Assembly (NCBI RefSeq): GCF_013602415.1
Contig: NZ_WPAG02000002.1
Span: 3,475,480-3,539,479, forward strand
DNA length: 64,000 bases
Direction of reading: 5' to 3'
Source: Rhodococcus sp. B50
Lineage (GTDB): Bacteria > Actinomycetota > Actinomycetes > Mycobacteriales > Mycobacteriaceae
Positions 54,956 to 63,678 of the stretch are shown here, piece after piece. The first letter of the stretch is position 1, and each line of letters starts with the position of its first letter. A program made the position numbers and the translations under genes. Below the pieces are notes generated by a model. That model did not search any database, was not told where the DNA came from, and saw only the letters and a list, made by a program, of their open reading frames with translations.

Positions 54956-56902
54956 GTGCTCGTCGACACTCCTGTAGCAGTAGCCCCGTTACGCCGTGCC
55001 ATCTCGACGCTCGTGCAGTTCGCCTGCGCAGCGCTCATCGCAGCACTCGTCGCGGCGGTGGGACTGTTCGCCTTCGACCGGGTGCAGTGGCCGGCGTTCA
55101 ATTCGTCGAATGTGACGCAGGCCGTCACCACCGTCATGCAGTTCGCGGCGCTCGCTGCCCTCGGCCTGTCGATCTATCTGCTGCGTCGCCGCAGATGGGT
55201 GACGGGTGCGCGCGTGCTGTCGTGGGCGGCACTGTCCGGCCTGGTCACCGCGACTCTCGGAATGCCGCTCGCCGCGACCCGCCTCTACCTGCACGGCATC
55301 TCCGTCGACCAGGAGTTCCGCACCCAGTTCCTCACGCGGCTGACGGACAGCGCGGCGCTGCGTGACATGAACTACGCCGACCTGCCGTCGTTCTATCCGG
55401 CCGGGTGGTTCTGGGTCGGCGGCCGCGTCGCGAATCTGCTGGGCATGGACGGTTGGGAAGCGTTCAAGCCGTACGCGATCGGTTCGCTGGCGGTCGCAGC
55501 GGTCGTCGCACTGGTGCTGTGGTCCGAGCTCGTCCGCTCCGACCTGGCGGTGCTCGCGGCCACGGCGACGACGCTGGTCGTGCTGGCCTACGGCTCGCCG
55601 GAGCCGTACGGGGCGGTGATCGCCGTGCTGGTCGCGCCGGCGCTGGTGCTGGCCTGGGGCGCGTTCGCACCCGTGCGCGTTTCTGGTAGTTCCGACTACC
55701 GAAAGCGCGCACGGCAGGGCTGGGGTGCCGTCGTGGGCACGGGCCTGTTCCTCGGCATCGCCGCGACCTTCTACACCCTCTATCTCGGCATCGCGGCCTT
55801 CGCGGTGACAGTGATGGCCGTCGTCGCGGCGTACCTTGCGCGTCGCGCCGGTGGATCGTGGCGCGCGGCTCTTCCCGTCCTCACGCGTTTCGTAGCGATC
55901 GCGGCGATCGCGATGCTTGTGGCCCTGATCGTATGGGCGCCGTTCGTGTTCGAGGTGCTCGGTGGCAACACTCCGTCCGAATCCGGTACCGCGACGCACT
56001 ATCTCCCAGACGCCGGTGCGCGACTGCCGTTGCCGATGTTCCACATGTCCCTGATCGGACTGCTGTCTCTGTTGGGCACCGTGTGGCTCGTGGGCCGGGC
56101 GTCGTCGTCGCATCGGGCGCAGGCGCTCGGCCTCGGCGTGATCGCCGTCTACCTGTGGTACCTGGCGTCGATGGCGGCGACCGCAGTGGGCAACACCCTG
56201 CTCGCGTTCCGTCTCGAAGTGATTCTGCTCGTGCTCCTCGCTGCTGCAGGCGCATTCGCCTTCGTCGACTTCTCGCGGTGGATCAGTCTGGCGACCAGCG
56301 AGAACCCGCGCGTGCGTAGGGTTCTCGTGGCAGTGGGCGCTCTCGGCGCACTGGCGTTCACCCAGAACATTCCGCAGGTGCTCGCCGGCGAGATCACCGT
56401 CGCCTACACCGACACCGACGGGGCCGGTGAACGCGCCGACCAGCGTCCCGCCGGCGCCGCGTCCTACTATGCCGAGGTGGACGACGTCCTGCTGTCGCAG
56501 TTGGGCGGCGATCGTGACGACCACGTGGTCCTCACGGCCGACACGTCCTTTCTCGCCTACTACCCGTACTTCGGTTTCCAGGCCCTGACCTCGCACTACG
56601 CCAACCCGCTGGCTGAATTCTCCGCGCGCGCGACGGCGATCGAGGAGTGGTCCGAGCTCTCCTCCCCCGACGAACTGCTCGCCGCGTGGGAGGAGCTGCC
56701 GTGGCGAGCCCCCGACGCCGTCGTCTTCCGACAGGGCGCCGAGGGTTACACGCTGCGTCTGGCCGAGGACGTCTACCCGAACGATCCCAATGTGCGGCGG
56801 TACACGGTGACCTTCCCCAAGGAACTGTTCGACGATCCGCGATTCACCGTGACCGAGGTGGGTCCGTTCGTCGTCGTCACCGCGACGGGCGAACCGGCAT
56901 GA
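54956..56902 (+). CDS. aftA: Galactan 5-O-arabinofuranosyltransferase AftA
   Basis: AftA adds the first arabinofuranose to the galactan from decaprenylphosphoryl-arabinose, priming the arabinan. The 648-aa GT-C protein has a membrane part of about eleven to thirteen segments (residues 1 to about 430) and a soluble extracytoplasmic C-terminal domain (about 440-648) starting after FTQNIPQVLAGEITVAYTDTDG. The long first loop contains DMNYADLPSFYPAGWFWVGGRVANLL, a family landmark. Length fits M. tuberculosis AftA (643 aa). A 44-nt near-palindrome lies inside the gene at 55671-55714. The 3' end overlaps the convergent DoxX-like gene by 26 bp. Confidence 0.93.
   Translation: MLVDTPVAVAPLRRAISTLVQFACAALIAALVAAVGLFAFDRVQWPAFNSSNVTQAVTTVMQFAALAALGLSIYLLRRRRWVTGARVLSWAALSGLVTATLGMPLAATRLYLHGISVDQEFRTQFLTRLTDSAALRDMNYADLPSFYPAGWFWVGGRVANLLGMDGWEAFKPYAIGSLAVAAVVALVLWSELVRSDLAVLAATATTLVVLAYGSPEPYGAVIAVLVAPALVLAWGAFAPVRVSGSSDYRKRARQGWGAVVGTGLFLGIAATFYTLYLGIAAFAVTVMAVVAAYLARRAGGSWRAALPVLTRFVAIAAIAMLVALIVWAPFVFEVLGGNTPSESGTATHYLPDAGARLPLPMFHMSLIGLLSLLGTVWLVGRASSSHRAQALGLGVIAVYLWYLASMAATAVGNTLLAFRLEVILLVLLAAAGAFAFVDFSRWISLATSENPRVRRVLVAVGALGALAFTQNIPQVLAGEITVAYTDTDGAGERADQRPAGAASYYAEVDDVLLSQLGGDRDDHVVLTADTSFLAYYPYFGFQALTSHYANPLAEFSARATAIEEWSELSSPDELLAAWEELPWRAPDAVVFRQGAEGYTLRLAEDVYPNDPNVRRYTVTFPKELFDDPRFTVTEVGPFVVVTATGEPA
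55671..55714. repeat. Near-perfect 19-bp hairpin inside aftA
   Basis: CCGTGCGCGTTTCTGGTAG at 55671-55689 pairs with 55696-55714 at 16 of 19 positions (the mismatches allow G-U pairs) around a 6-nt loop. It encodes a polar stretch RVSGSSDYRKRARQG between membrane segments. The core TCTGGTAGTTCCGAC differs at one base from TCTGGTTGTTCCGAC in the palindrome at 50664-50710. Confidence 0.7.
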
Positions 56903-57317
56903 TGCGACGAACTCCGATGTCGCGCAACCACAATCCGCCCCACACCAGAATTCCGGTGTAGATCGGGAACAGGGTCGTGCTGACGATCGGCTGTTCGGTG
57001 AGCAGATTCGTCGCGACGGCACCGCCGAGATAGCCGGTGAGGAGTACGGCGCCGAGGATCGCGGTAGGCGGCAGGACGTAGGCGATCAGGCAGACGAGCA
57101 GGACGACGCCGAACACTCGGTTGAGGCTCGGGTCGAATCCGAGATCGGCCATCGCTTCCTGCACCTGCGAAACGTTGGCGATGTGGATGATCGAGTCCCA
57201 CAGCAGGAACAGGACGACGAGACCACTGACGATCAGACCTGCGATGCGGGCGGTGCGTGAGGGCGCCGCGGCGGTGTCGTCGCGGGTGCCGGGGGTGGAT
57301 GCGGTGAAGGTGTTCAT
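56877..57317 (-). CDS. DoxX-like small membrane protein
   Basis: The 146-aa protein has four membrane segments: IAGLIVSGLVVLFLLWDSIIHI, VFGVVLLVCLIAYVLPPTAILGAVLLTGYLGGAVA, and FPIYTGILVWGGLWL. The pattern ...PPTAILGAVLLTGYLGGAVATNLL matches the DoxX_2/DoxX-like family, of uncertain function, sometimes linked to redox or sulfur metabolism. The ATG at 57317 follows GGAGGAC. It converges with aftA, overlapping its 3' end by 26 bp, and lies 89 bp after the FAD/Fe-S dehydrogenase on the same strand, with which it may be co-transcribed. Confidence 0.8.
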   Translation of the reverse strand: MNTFTASTPGTRDDTAAAPSRTARIAGLIVSGLVVLFLLWDSIIHIANVSQVQEAMADLGFDPSLNRVFGVVLLVCLIAYVLPPTAILGAVLLTGYLGGAVATNLLTEQPIVSTTLFPIYTGILVWGGLWLRDIGVRRIMPVRPSR

Positions 57318-57406
57318 GACGTCCTCCTGGTAGACGGAGCATCGGTGCGGTCGCAGATACCGACCGGAGTCCGCACGAAAACTCATCGCCGACGACCGGC
57401 TCGCCG

Positions 57407-60184
57407 TCAGGGCAGTCGTGAGGCGAGCAACTCGGCCAGGTGGGTTCCGCGCCGCGTCGTGAGATCGTCGAGCTGGGTACGGCACGAGTACCCGTCGGCG
57501 AGGATCACCGCATCGTCCGACGCGGCCTCCACCGCCGGGAGCAGCTGGGTCCGCGCGACCGCCACCGACACGTCGTAGTGCCCGCGTTCGACGCCGAAGT
57601 TCCCGGCCAGGCCGCAGCATCCGCCGAGCCTCTGCACGTCGGCACCCGCGCGTCGCAGCAGGGCTGCGTCGGCGCCCCACCCCATGACGGCGTGGTGGTG
57701 ACAGTGGGGTTGCGCGACGATCTGTGTGCCGTCCAACGACGGCGGTTCCCAGTCCGCGAGGAGTTCGGCGAGGGTCGTGGTGCTGTCGGCCACGAGACGA
57801 GCAGGTGCGGAACCGAGCAGTTCGACCGCATCGGAGCGCAGGACGGCGGTACAGGACGGCTCGAGCCCGACAATCGGCATGCCGCTGCGGAAGAGCTCGG
57901 CGACGGTGCGACCCAGGATCTTTCGTGCCTGGTCGAGCTGACCGGTGGTGATCCACGTCAGTCCGCAACATCGGGGTTCGTCGGTGATGTGCACGCTGTA
58001 CCCGGCCGCCTCGAGCACGCGCACGGCGGCGGCCCCGATCTCCGGGGTGAAGTACTCGGTGAACGTGTCGACGAACAGCAGCACCGGGTCGCCCGTGCGG
58101 GATCGTCGAGGGAGAGTGTCGGCGAACCACTTCCGGAAAGTCCGGGGCGCGAACGTCGGTACACGACGGCGTCGGTCGAGACCGGCGACCGTCAACCCGA
58201 GCGGGGCGACACCCGGGACCCGGGCCAGGGCGTTGACAGCGCGTGGCGCACGGGAGGCGATCGCAGCCCACTTCGGCAGTCTGCCGAGGCCGTAATGGCC
58301 GGCCGGACGTCGTCGCCCTCGGTAAGTCTGGTGCAGGACTTCGGATTTGAGGGTCGCCATGTCGACCCCGGTCGGACAGTCCGACAGGCATCCCTTGCAC
58401 GCCAGGCACAGCTCGAGCGCTTCGTGCACCTCCGGCGACTGCCACGACTCGTCGACGAGGTGACCGTTGAGCATCTCCTGCAGCGCCCGGGCACGTCCTC
58501 GGGTGGAGTCCTTCTCCTCGCGGGTCGCGAAGAAGGACGGGCACATCACCCCGCCGGTGCCGGTGTTGTCGGCGCGGCACTTGCCGACCCCGGTGCACCG
58601 GTGCACGGCCTGCGTGAAGTCGCCGCCGTCCTCGAGATAGCGGAAGGCCAGACCCTCCCGGATCTTCCGGGCCGCCGGGACGCGGAGGTCGGCGTCGACG
58701 GGACGCGGGTCGACGAGCACGCCGGGGTTGAGGAGGTTCTCCGGATCGAAGACCGACTTCACGGCCCCGAACAGCGCGAGCGCGTCGGGTGAGTACATCA
58801 CGGGCAGCAGTTCGCTCCGGGCGCGTCCGTCGCCGTGCTCCCCCGACATCGACCCTCCGTACTCGGCGACGAGTTTGCCGGCCTCGAAGAGAAATTCGCG
58901 GAACAGTCCCGGCACCTCGAGGGGGATGTCGAGGCGGATGTGGATGCAGCCGTCGGCGAAGTGCCCGTAGGGATAGCCGGTGACGTCGTATCCGGCGAGC
59001 AGTTCCTCGAAGTCGCGGAGATAGTCGCCGACGCGGTGAGCGGGGACGGCGGCGTCCTCCCATCCCGCGTGCGCGGGCAATCCCTTCGGACTTCTCGCCG
59101 ACAGGCCGGACCCGTCCTCCCGGATACGCCACAGCGCAGCGGCACGCGCCTGATCCTCGACGTGCAGGACGTCGGTGGCAGCGGCGGCCTGAGCGAGTGC
59201 GCATGCCCGGTCGCGGACCTCGTCCGCGTCGTCACCGGCCAGTTCGACGAACAGCCATGCCGCACCCGAAGGGAGCGGCGGTACCGCGTCCGGTCCGCGC
59301 CGAGCGCGGACGATGTCGACGATCCGCGAGTCGAGCCCTTCGCACGCCGTGGGCCGGAAACCCAGCAGTCCGTGCGCGGCGTTCCCGGCGGCGACGATGT
59401 CGGGATAACCGAGCACGACCATCGTGCGGAAGGCGGGATCGACGACCAGCCGCACCGTCGCCTCGGTCGTGATCCCGAGCGTGCCCTCGCTACCGACGAA
59501 CAGCTTCCGGACGTCGAAACCGTTCTCCGGCAGCAGATGCTCGAGCGCATAACCCGACACCTGCCGGCCGAAGCGGCCGAATTCGGTGCGGATGGTCGCG
59601 AGGTCGCGGGCGACGATCTCCCGCAACGGCTCCAGCATCGGATCCTCACCGGGCAGCGACAGGGGGTGGCCGGTGCCGGTGAGTACCTCGAGAGCGACGA
59701 CGTTGTCGGACGTGCGGCCGTAACCGAGCGCACGCGCCCCGCACGCGTTGTTACCGATCATCCCGCCGATCGTGCACCGGTTGTGAGTGGACGGATCGGG
59801 ACCGAAGCGCAGACCGTGCGGAGCGGCGGCGCGCTGCAGCTCGGCCTGCACGACACCCGGTTGCACCCGCGCGGTCCGGGTCTCGGGGTCGACGGAGAGA
59901 ACTCGGTTCAGATGACGCGAGAAGTCGAGGACGACGCCGGGCCCGACAGCGTTGCCCGCGAGCGAGGTGCCGGTGCCGCGGGAGGTGAGGGGAACACCCT
60001 CGCGCCGGCACACGTCGAGCGTCGCGGCGACGTCGTCGATCGATCGGGCGCGCACCACCGCCTGCGGCGGAACGCGGTACAGGGAGGCGTCGGACGAGTA
60101 CAGCGCGCGCGTGGTCGAGTCGTCGCAGACCTCCCCGATGCCCGCCGCGCGCAGAGCGCGCCCGATCGGGGTGGAGGTCTTCAT
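57407..60184 (-). CDS. FAD- and Fe-S-binding oxidoreductase (D-lactate/2-hydroxyacid dehydrogenase type)
   Basis: The 925-aa fusion joins a GlcD-like flavin domain, with RGTGTSLAGNAVGPGVVLDFSRHLN (near 68-92) and THNRCTIGGMIGNNACGARALGYGRTSDNV, to a Fe-S and CCG region. Cluster cysteines are in CTGVGKCRADNTGTGGVMCPSF (near 545-566) and CLACKGCLSDCPTGV (near 612). Cys-Cys-Gly motifs appear in EPRCCGLTW and LGGCCGLAGNFG. Such enzymes oxidise D-lactate or similar 2-hydroxyacids and pass electrons to quinone. The ATG at 60184 follows TAGCAT by 8 nt. It is divergent from the emb gene and lies between aftA and emb, where mycobacteria have no such gene. Confidence 0.9.
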   Translation of the reverse strand: MKTSTPIGRALRAAGIGEVCDDSTTRALYSSDASLYRVPPQAVVRARSIDDVAATLDVCRREGVPLTSRGTGTSLAGNAVGPGVVLDFSRHLNRVLSVDPETRTARVQPGVVQAELQRAAAPHGLRFGPDPSTHNRCTIGGMIGNNACGARALGYGRTSDNVVALEVLTGTGHPLSLPGEDPMLEPLREIVARDLATIRTEFGRFGRQVSGYALEHLLPENGFDVRKLFVGSEGTLGITTEATVRLVVDPAFRTMVVLGYPDIVAAGNAAHGLLGFRPTACEGLDSRIVDIVRARRGPDAVPPLPSGAAWLFVELAGDDADEVRDRACALAQAAAATDVLHVEDQARAAALWRIREDGSGLSARSPKGLPAHAGWEDAAVPAHRVGDYLRDFEELLAGYDVTGYPYGHFADGCIHIRLDIPLEVPGLFREFLFEAGKLVAEYGGSMSGEHGDGRARSELLPVMYSPDALALFGAVKSVFDPENLLNPGVLVDPRPVDADLRVPAARKIREGLAFRYLEDGGDFTQAVHRCTGVGKCRADNTGTGGVMCPSFFATREEKDSTRGRARALQEMLNGHLVDESWQSPEVHEALELCLACKGCLSDCPTGVDMATLKSEVLHQTYRGRRRPAGHYGLGRLPKWAAIASRAPRAVNALARVPGVAPLGLTVAGLDRRRRVPTFAPRTFRKWFADTLPRRSRTGDPVLLFVDTFTEYFTPEIGAAAVRVLEAAGYSVHITDEPRCCGLTWITTGQLDQARKILGRTVAELFRSGMPIVGLEPSCTAVLRSDAVELLGSAPARLVADSTTTLAELLADWEPPSLDGTQIVAQPHCHHHAVMGWGADAALLRRAGADVQRLGGCCGLAGNFGVERGHYDVSVAVARTQLLPAVEAASDDAVILADGYSCRTQLDDLTTRRGTHLAELLASRLP

Positions 60185-60192
60185 AGACAGCG

Positions 60193-60198
60193 ATGCTA
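60193..60198 (-). promoter_or_regulatory. Candidate -10 box for leaderless FAD/Fe-S dehydrogenase gene
   Basis: TAGCAT on the minus strand, 8 nt before the ATG at 60184. Confidence 0.5.
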
Positions 60199-60323
60199 GT
60201 GGCGGGGACGCCGTGCCGGAGGTGGTCGGGCAGAACCGCGGAAGTACGCCGGCAGTAGTGCGGCCACCCTGACACCGCAGCGCTCGTGCAGTGGCAGGAC
60301 CCAGCCCCGTGACGCGACTCGCC

Positions 60324-60329
60324 TAGCAT
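60324..60329 (+). promoter_or_regulatory. Candidate -10 box for leaderless emb gene
   Basis: TAGCAT lies 8 nt before the GTG at 60338. Confidence 0.5.
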
Positions 60330-60337
60330 CGACGCTT

Positions 60338-63300
60338 GTGCCAGCCGATACCACTTCGCCCGGGAAAACCGATTCGTCCGATCCGACATCGCGGGTCCGC
60401 ACCGCGCGGATCGTTGCGATCGTGTCGGGGCTGCTCGGGTTCGTGCTGGCGCTGAGCCTGCCCTTCCTGCCGGTCCGTCAGGAGACCGGTGAGCTGCAGT
60501 GGCCGCAGAACGGCACCGTCGACAGCGTCGAGGCGCCGCTCGTCACCTACACCCCGCTCACGCTGCGGGTGAGCGTGCCGTGTGCGGCGGCATCGCAACT
60601 CGGCTCCGACGGCGGCACCCTCGTCTCGACCATTCCGTCCGGCTCCCCCGACGCCACCGCCGAGGGCCTCGTGATCCGCGCGGTCCCCGGCGAGGATGGT
60701 GCCCCCGGCACCATCGAGGCCGTCCTGCGCAACTCTGTGCTCGTCGCGGCGCCTCTGGACACGCCGTGCACCGCGGTGACCGTCGCCTCCAACTCCGAAC
60801 GCACCGCCGCCGAGATCGTGGGCGCGGACCCGCCGGTCACGGTCGAGCTGGAAGGCGACGAGCGCCCCCAGGTGGTGGGGGTCTTCAGCGAGCTCACCGG
60901 CTCTGCGGAGACCTTCGAACCCGACGGCAGCGACTCCGCCGAACGGCTGTCGGTGCGCGCCGAGCTCGACTCGCGGTTCACCTCGACCCCCACGGTCCTC
61001 AAACTTCTCGCGATGATCGTGTGTGCGCTCGCGACGCTGGTCTCCCTCGTCGCCCTGCATCGACTCGACGGGATCGACGGGCGCCGCGCGCGCCGGTTCC
61101 TGCCGGCCCGCTGGTGGCGGTTCACCCTCGTGGATGCCGTGGTCGTGAGCACTCTGCTGCTCTGGCACATCGTCGGCGCGAACACTTCGGACGACGGCTA
61201 CATCCTCAACATGGCGCGGGTGTCCGGCGACGCCGGGTACATGGCCAACTACTTCCGCTGGTTCGGTGTGCCCGAGGCGCCGTTCGGCTGGTTCTACGAC
61301 GTGCTCGTCGTGTTCGCGCAGGTCTCGACGTCGAGCGTGTGGATGCGGCTGCCCACGCTCGTCGCGGCGATTCTGTGCTGGATGGTCATCAGCCGCGAGG
61401 TCATCCCCCGGCTCGGTGTCGCCGTAAGGCACAGCCGGGTGTCGTTGTGGACGGCCGGACTGGTCTTCCTCGCCTTCTGGCTCCCCTACAACAACGGCCT
61501 GCGCCCGGAGCCGATCATCGCGGTCGGTGCACTGCTGACCTGGTGTTCGGTCGAGCGTGCCGTCGCGACCGGGCGCATGCTGCCCGCCGCGATCGCGGTG
61601 CTCGTCGCGGCCTTCTCGCTCGCCGCCGGCCCGACCGGCCTGATCGCGGTGGCCGCGCTCGTGGCGGGGCTGCGCCCCCTGGTGAAGGTGCTGGTCGCGC
61701 GCCGATATCTCGTCGGTGTCGTCGCGCCCCTCGCGCCGATCCTCGCGTCGGGCACCGTCGTGCTCATCGCGGTCTTCGCCGACCAGACGCTCGCGTCCGT
61801 CCTCGAGGCGACACGCGTGCGCTCGGCCGTCGGCCCGAACGTGCCGTGGTTCGACGAGCGGCTGCGCTGGGACGCGCTGCTCACCGTCTCCCCCGACGGT
61901 TCGCTGGCCCGCCGGTTCGGTGTGTTCGTGATGCTGTTGTGCCTGGTCGTGTGCGTCATGCTGATCCTGCGCAAGGGCCGCATCCCGGGCACCGCGATCG
62001 GACCGTCGCGGCGCATCCTCGGCATCGTCTTCGCGTCGCTGTTGCTCATGATGCTCACGCCCACGAAGTGGACGCACCATTTCGGTGTGTACGCGGGCCT
62101 GGCCGCGTCGGTGGCGGCGCTCGCCGCGATCGGGGTGGGATCCGTCGGTATCCGCTCGGCACGCAACCGGGCGCTGTTCACCGCCGGGGTGCTGTTCGTC
62201 CTGGCTATGGCGTTCACCGGCTCGAACGGCTGGTGGTACGTCTCGAGCTACGGCATCCCGTGGTGGGACAAGCCACCGTCGATCTCCGGCTACGCCTTCT
62301 CCACGGCACTGCTCGGACTGACGGTGCTCACGCTGCTCCTCGCCGCATGGTTCCACCTGCGCGAGCCGTTCACCACGCCGCGCCCCGACCGCAACGGCAG
62401 GGTCCGGGCGCTGGCGTCGGCGCCGCTCACGCTGGTCGCGGCGGCGGTGGTGTTGTTCGAAGTGTTGTCGCTGTTCAAGGGCGCGGTCTCGCAGTACCCG
62501 GCCTACTCGATCGCGAAGTCGAACGCGGCGGCGCTCACCGGCGACCACTGCGCGCTCGCCGACGAGGTGCTCGTGGAGACCGACCCGAACGCGACGATGC
62601 TGCAGCCCGTCGACGGTGATCCGGGTGAGGCACTGAGCGCGGGCACCGCAGTCGGCTTCACCCCGAACGGAGTGGCGCTCGACCTCACGGCCGACGCGGA
62701 GACCACCACGACCGGTGGCGCCAACACGGTCGACAGCGAGGAGGGTGGCACCACCACCTCCACCAGCGCCGGCACCGAGGGCGGACGCACCAGCGACGAG
62801 GGCATCAACGGCAGCACCGTGAAGTTGCCGTTCGGACTCGACCCGCAGACCACCCCGGTCCTCGGCAGCTATCGCGCCGGGGTGCAGCAGTCGGCCGAAC
62901 TCGAATCCGGCTGGTACGCGCTGCCGGAGCGCACCGACGAGACACCGCTGCTGGTCGTGACCGCCGCTGGACGCGTGCGTTATGTCGACCCCGACGGTGT
63001 CATCACCCCCGGTCAGGAAGTCCTCCTCGAGTTCGGCACGACATCCGGCGAGGACGTGACACCGCTCGGTTCCGTCGCCCCGATCGACATCGGCCCGTCG
63101 CCCTCGTGGCGCAACCTGCGCGTGCCGAGCGACGCGATCCCCGCCGACGCCGACGCCGTCCGGATCGTCGTGAACGACGGTGACCTCTCCTCCGACCAGT
63201 GGGTCGCGGTCACCCCGCCGCGTATGCCGCGCATGGAGACCCTCCAGGAGGTCGTCGGATCCGACGCTCCGGTGCTGATCGACTGGTCGGTGGGTCTCGC

Positions 63301-63634
63301 CTTCCCGTGCCAACGCCCGTTCGGTCACCGCAACGGTGTCGCCGAGGTCCCCGAGTACCGCATCCTGCCCGACCGTGTCGGGGCCGACGCGACGAACGGC
63401 TGGCAGGACGACATCGGCGGTGGCCCGCTCGGCTGGATCCCGCTGCTGCTCAACGCCGAGACGGTGCCCACCTATCTCGATCACGACTGGGATCGCGACT
63501 GGGGATCGCTCGAGCAGTACCTCCCGATCGATCCGGAGGCCTCCCCCGCGGAGATCGGCACCGACGTGACGACCCGCTCCGGCCTGTGGTCGCCCGGCCG
63601 CATCCGTGACGGGGTACCGGTCCTGTTGGAGTAA
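60338..63634 (+). CDS. Arabinosyltransferase of the EmbA/B/C family
   Basis: Emb proteins extend the arabinan of arabinogalactan or lipoarabinomannan from decaprenylphosphoryl-arabinose and are the target of ethambutol. The 1098-aa protein has a first membrane segment, a periplasmic domain (about 50-220), and the GT-C loop NTSDDGYILN with Asp285-Asp286. Further membrane segments follow to about residue 710, including FWLPYNNGLRPEPI and a TPTKWTHHFGVYAGL landmark. The large C-terminal carbohydrate-binding domain has an unusual Thr/Ser/Gly-rich insert at about residues 788-825. The GTG at 60338 is 8 nt after TAGCAT. Which of embA, embB or embC it matches cannot be decided by eye. Confidence 0.93.
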   Translation: MPADTTSPGKTDSSDPTSRVRTARIVAIVSGLLGFVLALSLPFLPVRQETGELQWPQNGTVDSVEAPLVTYTPLTLRVSVPCAAASQLGSDGGTLVSTIPSGSPDATAEGLVIRAVPGEDGAPGTIEAVLRNSVLVAAPLDTPCTAVTVASNSERTAAEIVGADPPVTVELEGDERPQVVGVFSELTGSAETFEPDGSDSAERLSVRAELDSRFTSTPTVLKLLAMIVCALATLVSLVALHRLDGIDGRRARRFLPARWWRFTLVDAVVVSTLLLWHIVGANTSDDGYILNMARVSGDAGYMANYFRWFGVPEAPFGWFYDVLVVFAQVSTSSVWMRLPTLVAAILCWMVISREVIPRLGVAVRHSRVSLWTAGLVFLAFWLPYNNGLRPEPIIAVGALLTWCSVERAVATGRMLPAAIAVLVAAFSLAAGPTGLIAVAALVAGLRPLVKVLVARRYLVGVVAPLAPILASGTVVLIAVFADQTLASVLEATRVRSAVGPNVPWFDERLRWDALLTVSPDGSLARRFGVFVMLLCLVVCVMLILRKGRIPGTAIGPSRRILGIVFASLLLMMLTPTKWTHHFGVYAGLAASVAALAAIGVGSVGIRSARNRALFTAGVLFVLAMAFTGSNGWWYVSSYGIPWWDKPPSISGYAFSTALLGLTVLTLLLAAWFHLREPFTTPRPDRNGRVRALASAPLTLVAAAVVLFEVLSLFKGAVSQYPAYSIAKSNAAALTGDHCALADEVLVETDPNATMLQPVDGDPGEALSAGTAVGFTPNGVALDLTADAETTTTGGANTVDSEEGGTTTSTSAGTEGGRTSDEGINGSTVKLPFGLDPQTTPVLGSYRAGVQQSAELESGWYALPERTDETPLLVVTAAGRVRYVDPDGVITPGQEVLLEFGTTSGEDVTPLGSVAPIDIGPSPSWRNLRVPSDAIPADADAVRIVVNDGDLSSDQWVAVTPPRMPRMETLQEVVGSDAPVLIDWSVGLAFPCQRPFGHRNGVAEVPEYRILPDRVGADATNGWQDDIGGGPLGWIPLLLNAETVPTYLDHDWDRDWGSLEQYLPIDPEASPAEIGTDVTTRSGLWSPGRIRDGVPVLLE

Positions 63635-63664
63635 GGGCGAGTGCCGTCACACCACGTCGCCGGA

Positions 63665-63670
63665 TACCAT
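63665..63670 (+). promoter_or_regulatory. Candidate -10 box for leaderless second emb gene
   Basis: TACCAT lies 8 nt before the GTG at 63679, which suggests this gene is also transcribed on its own. Confidence 0.45.
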
Positions 63671-63678
63671 CGACTCCC

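Noticed and set aside
54989..57022. A 677-codon minus-strand open frame opposite aftA
   Set aside because: Antisense shadow of AftA; Arg/His/Gln-rich without domains.
60323..63484. A 1053-codon open frame on the minus strand opposite emb
   Set aside because: It is antisense to a clear Emb protein. Its product is a low-quality Arg/Gly/His/Asp-rich shadow, caused by high-GC third positions.
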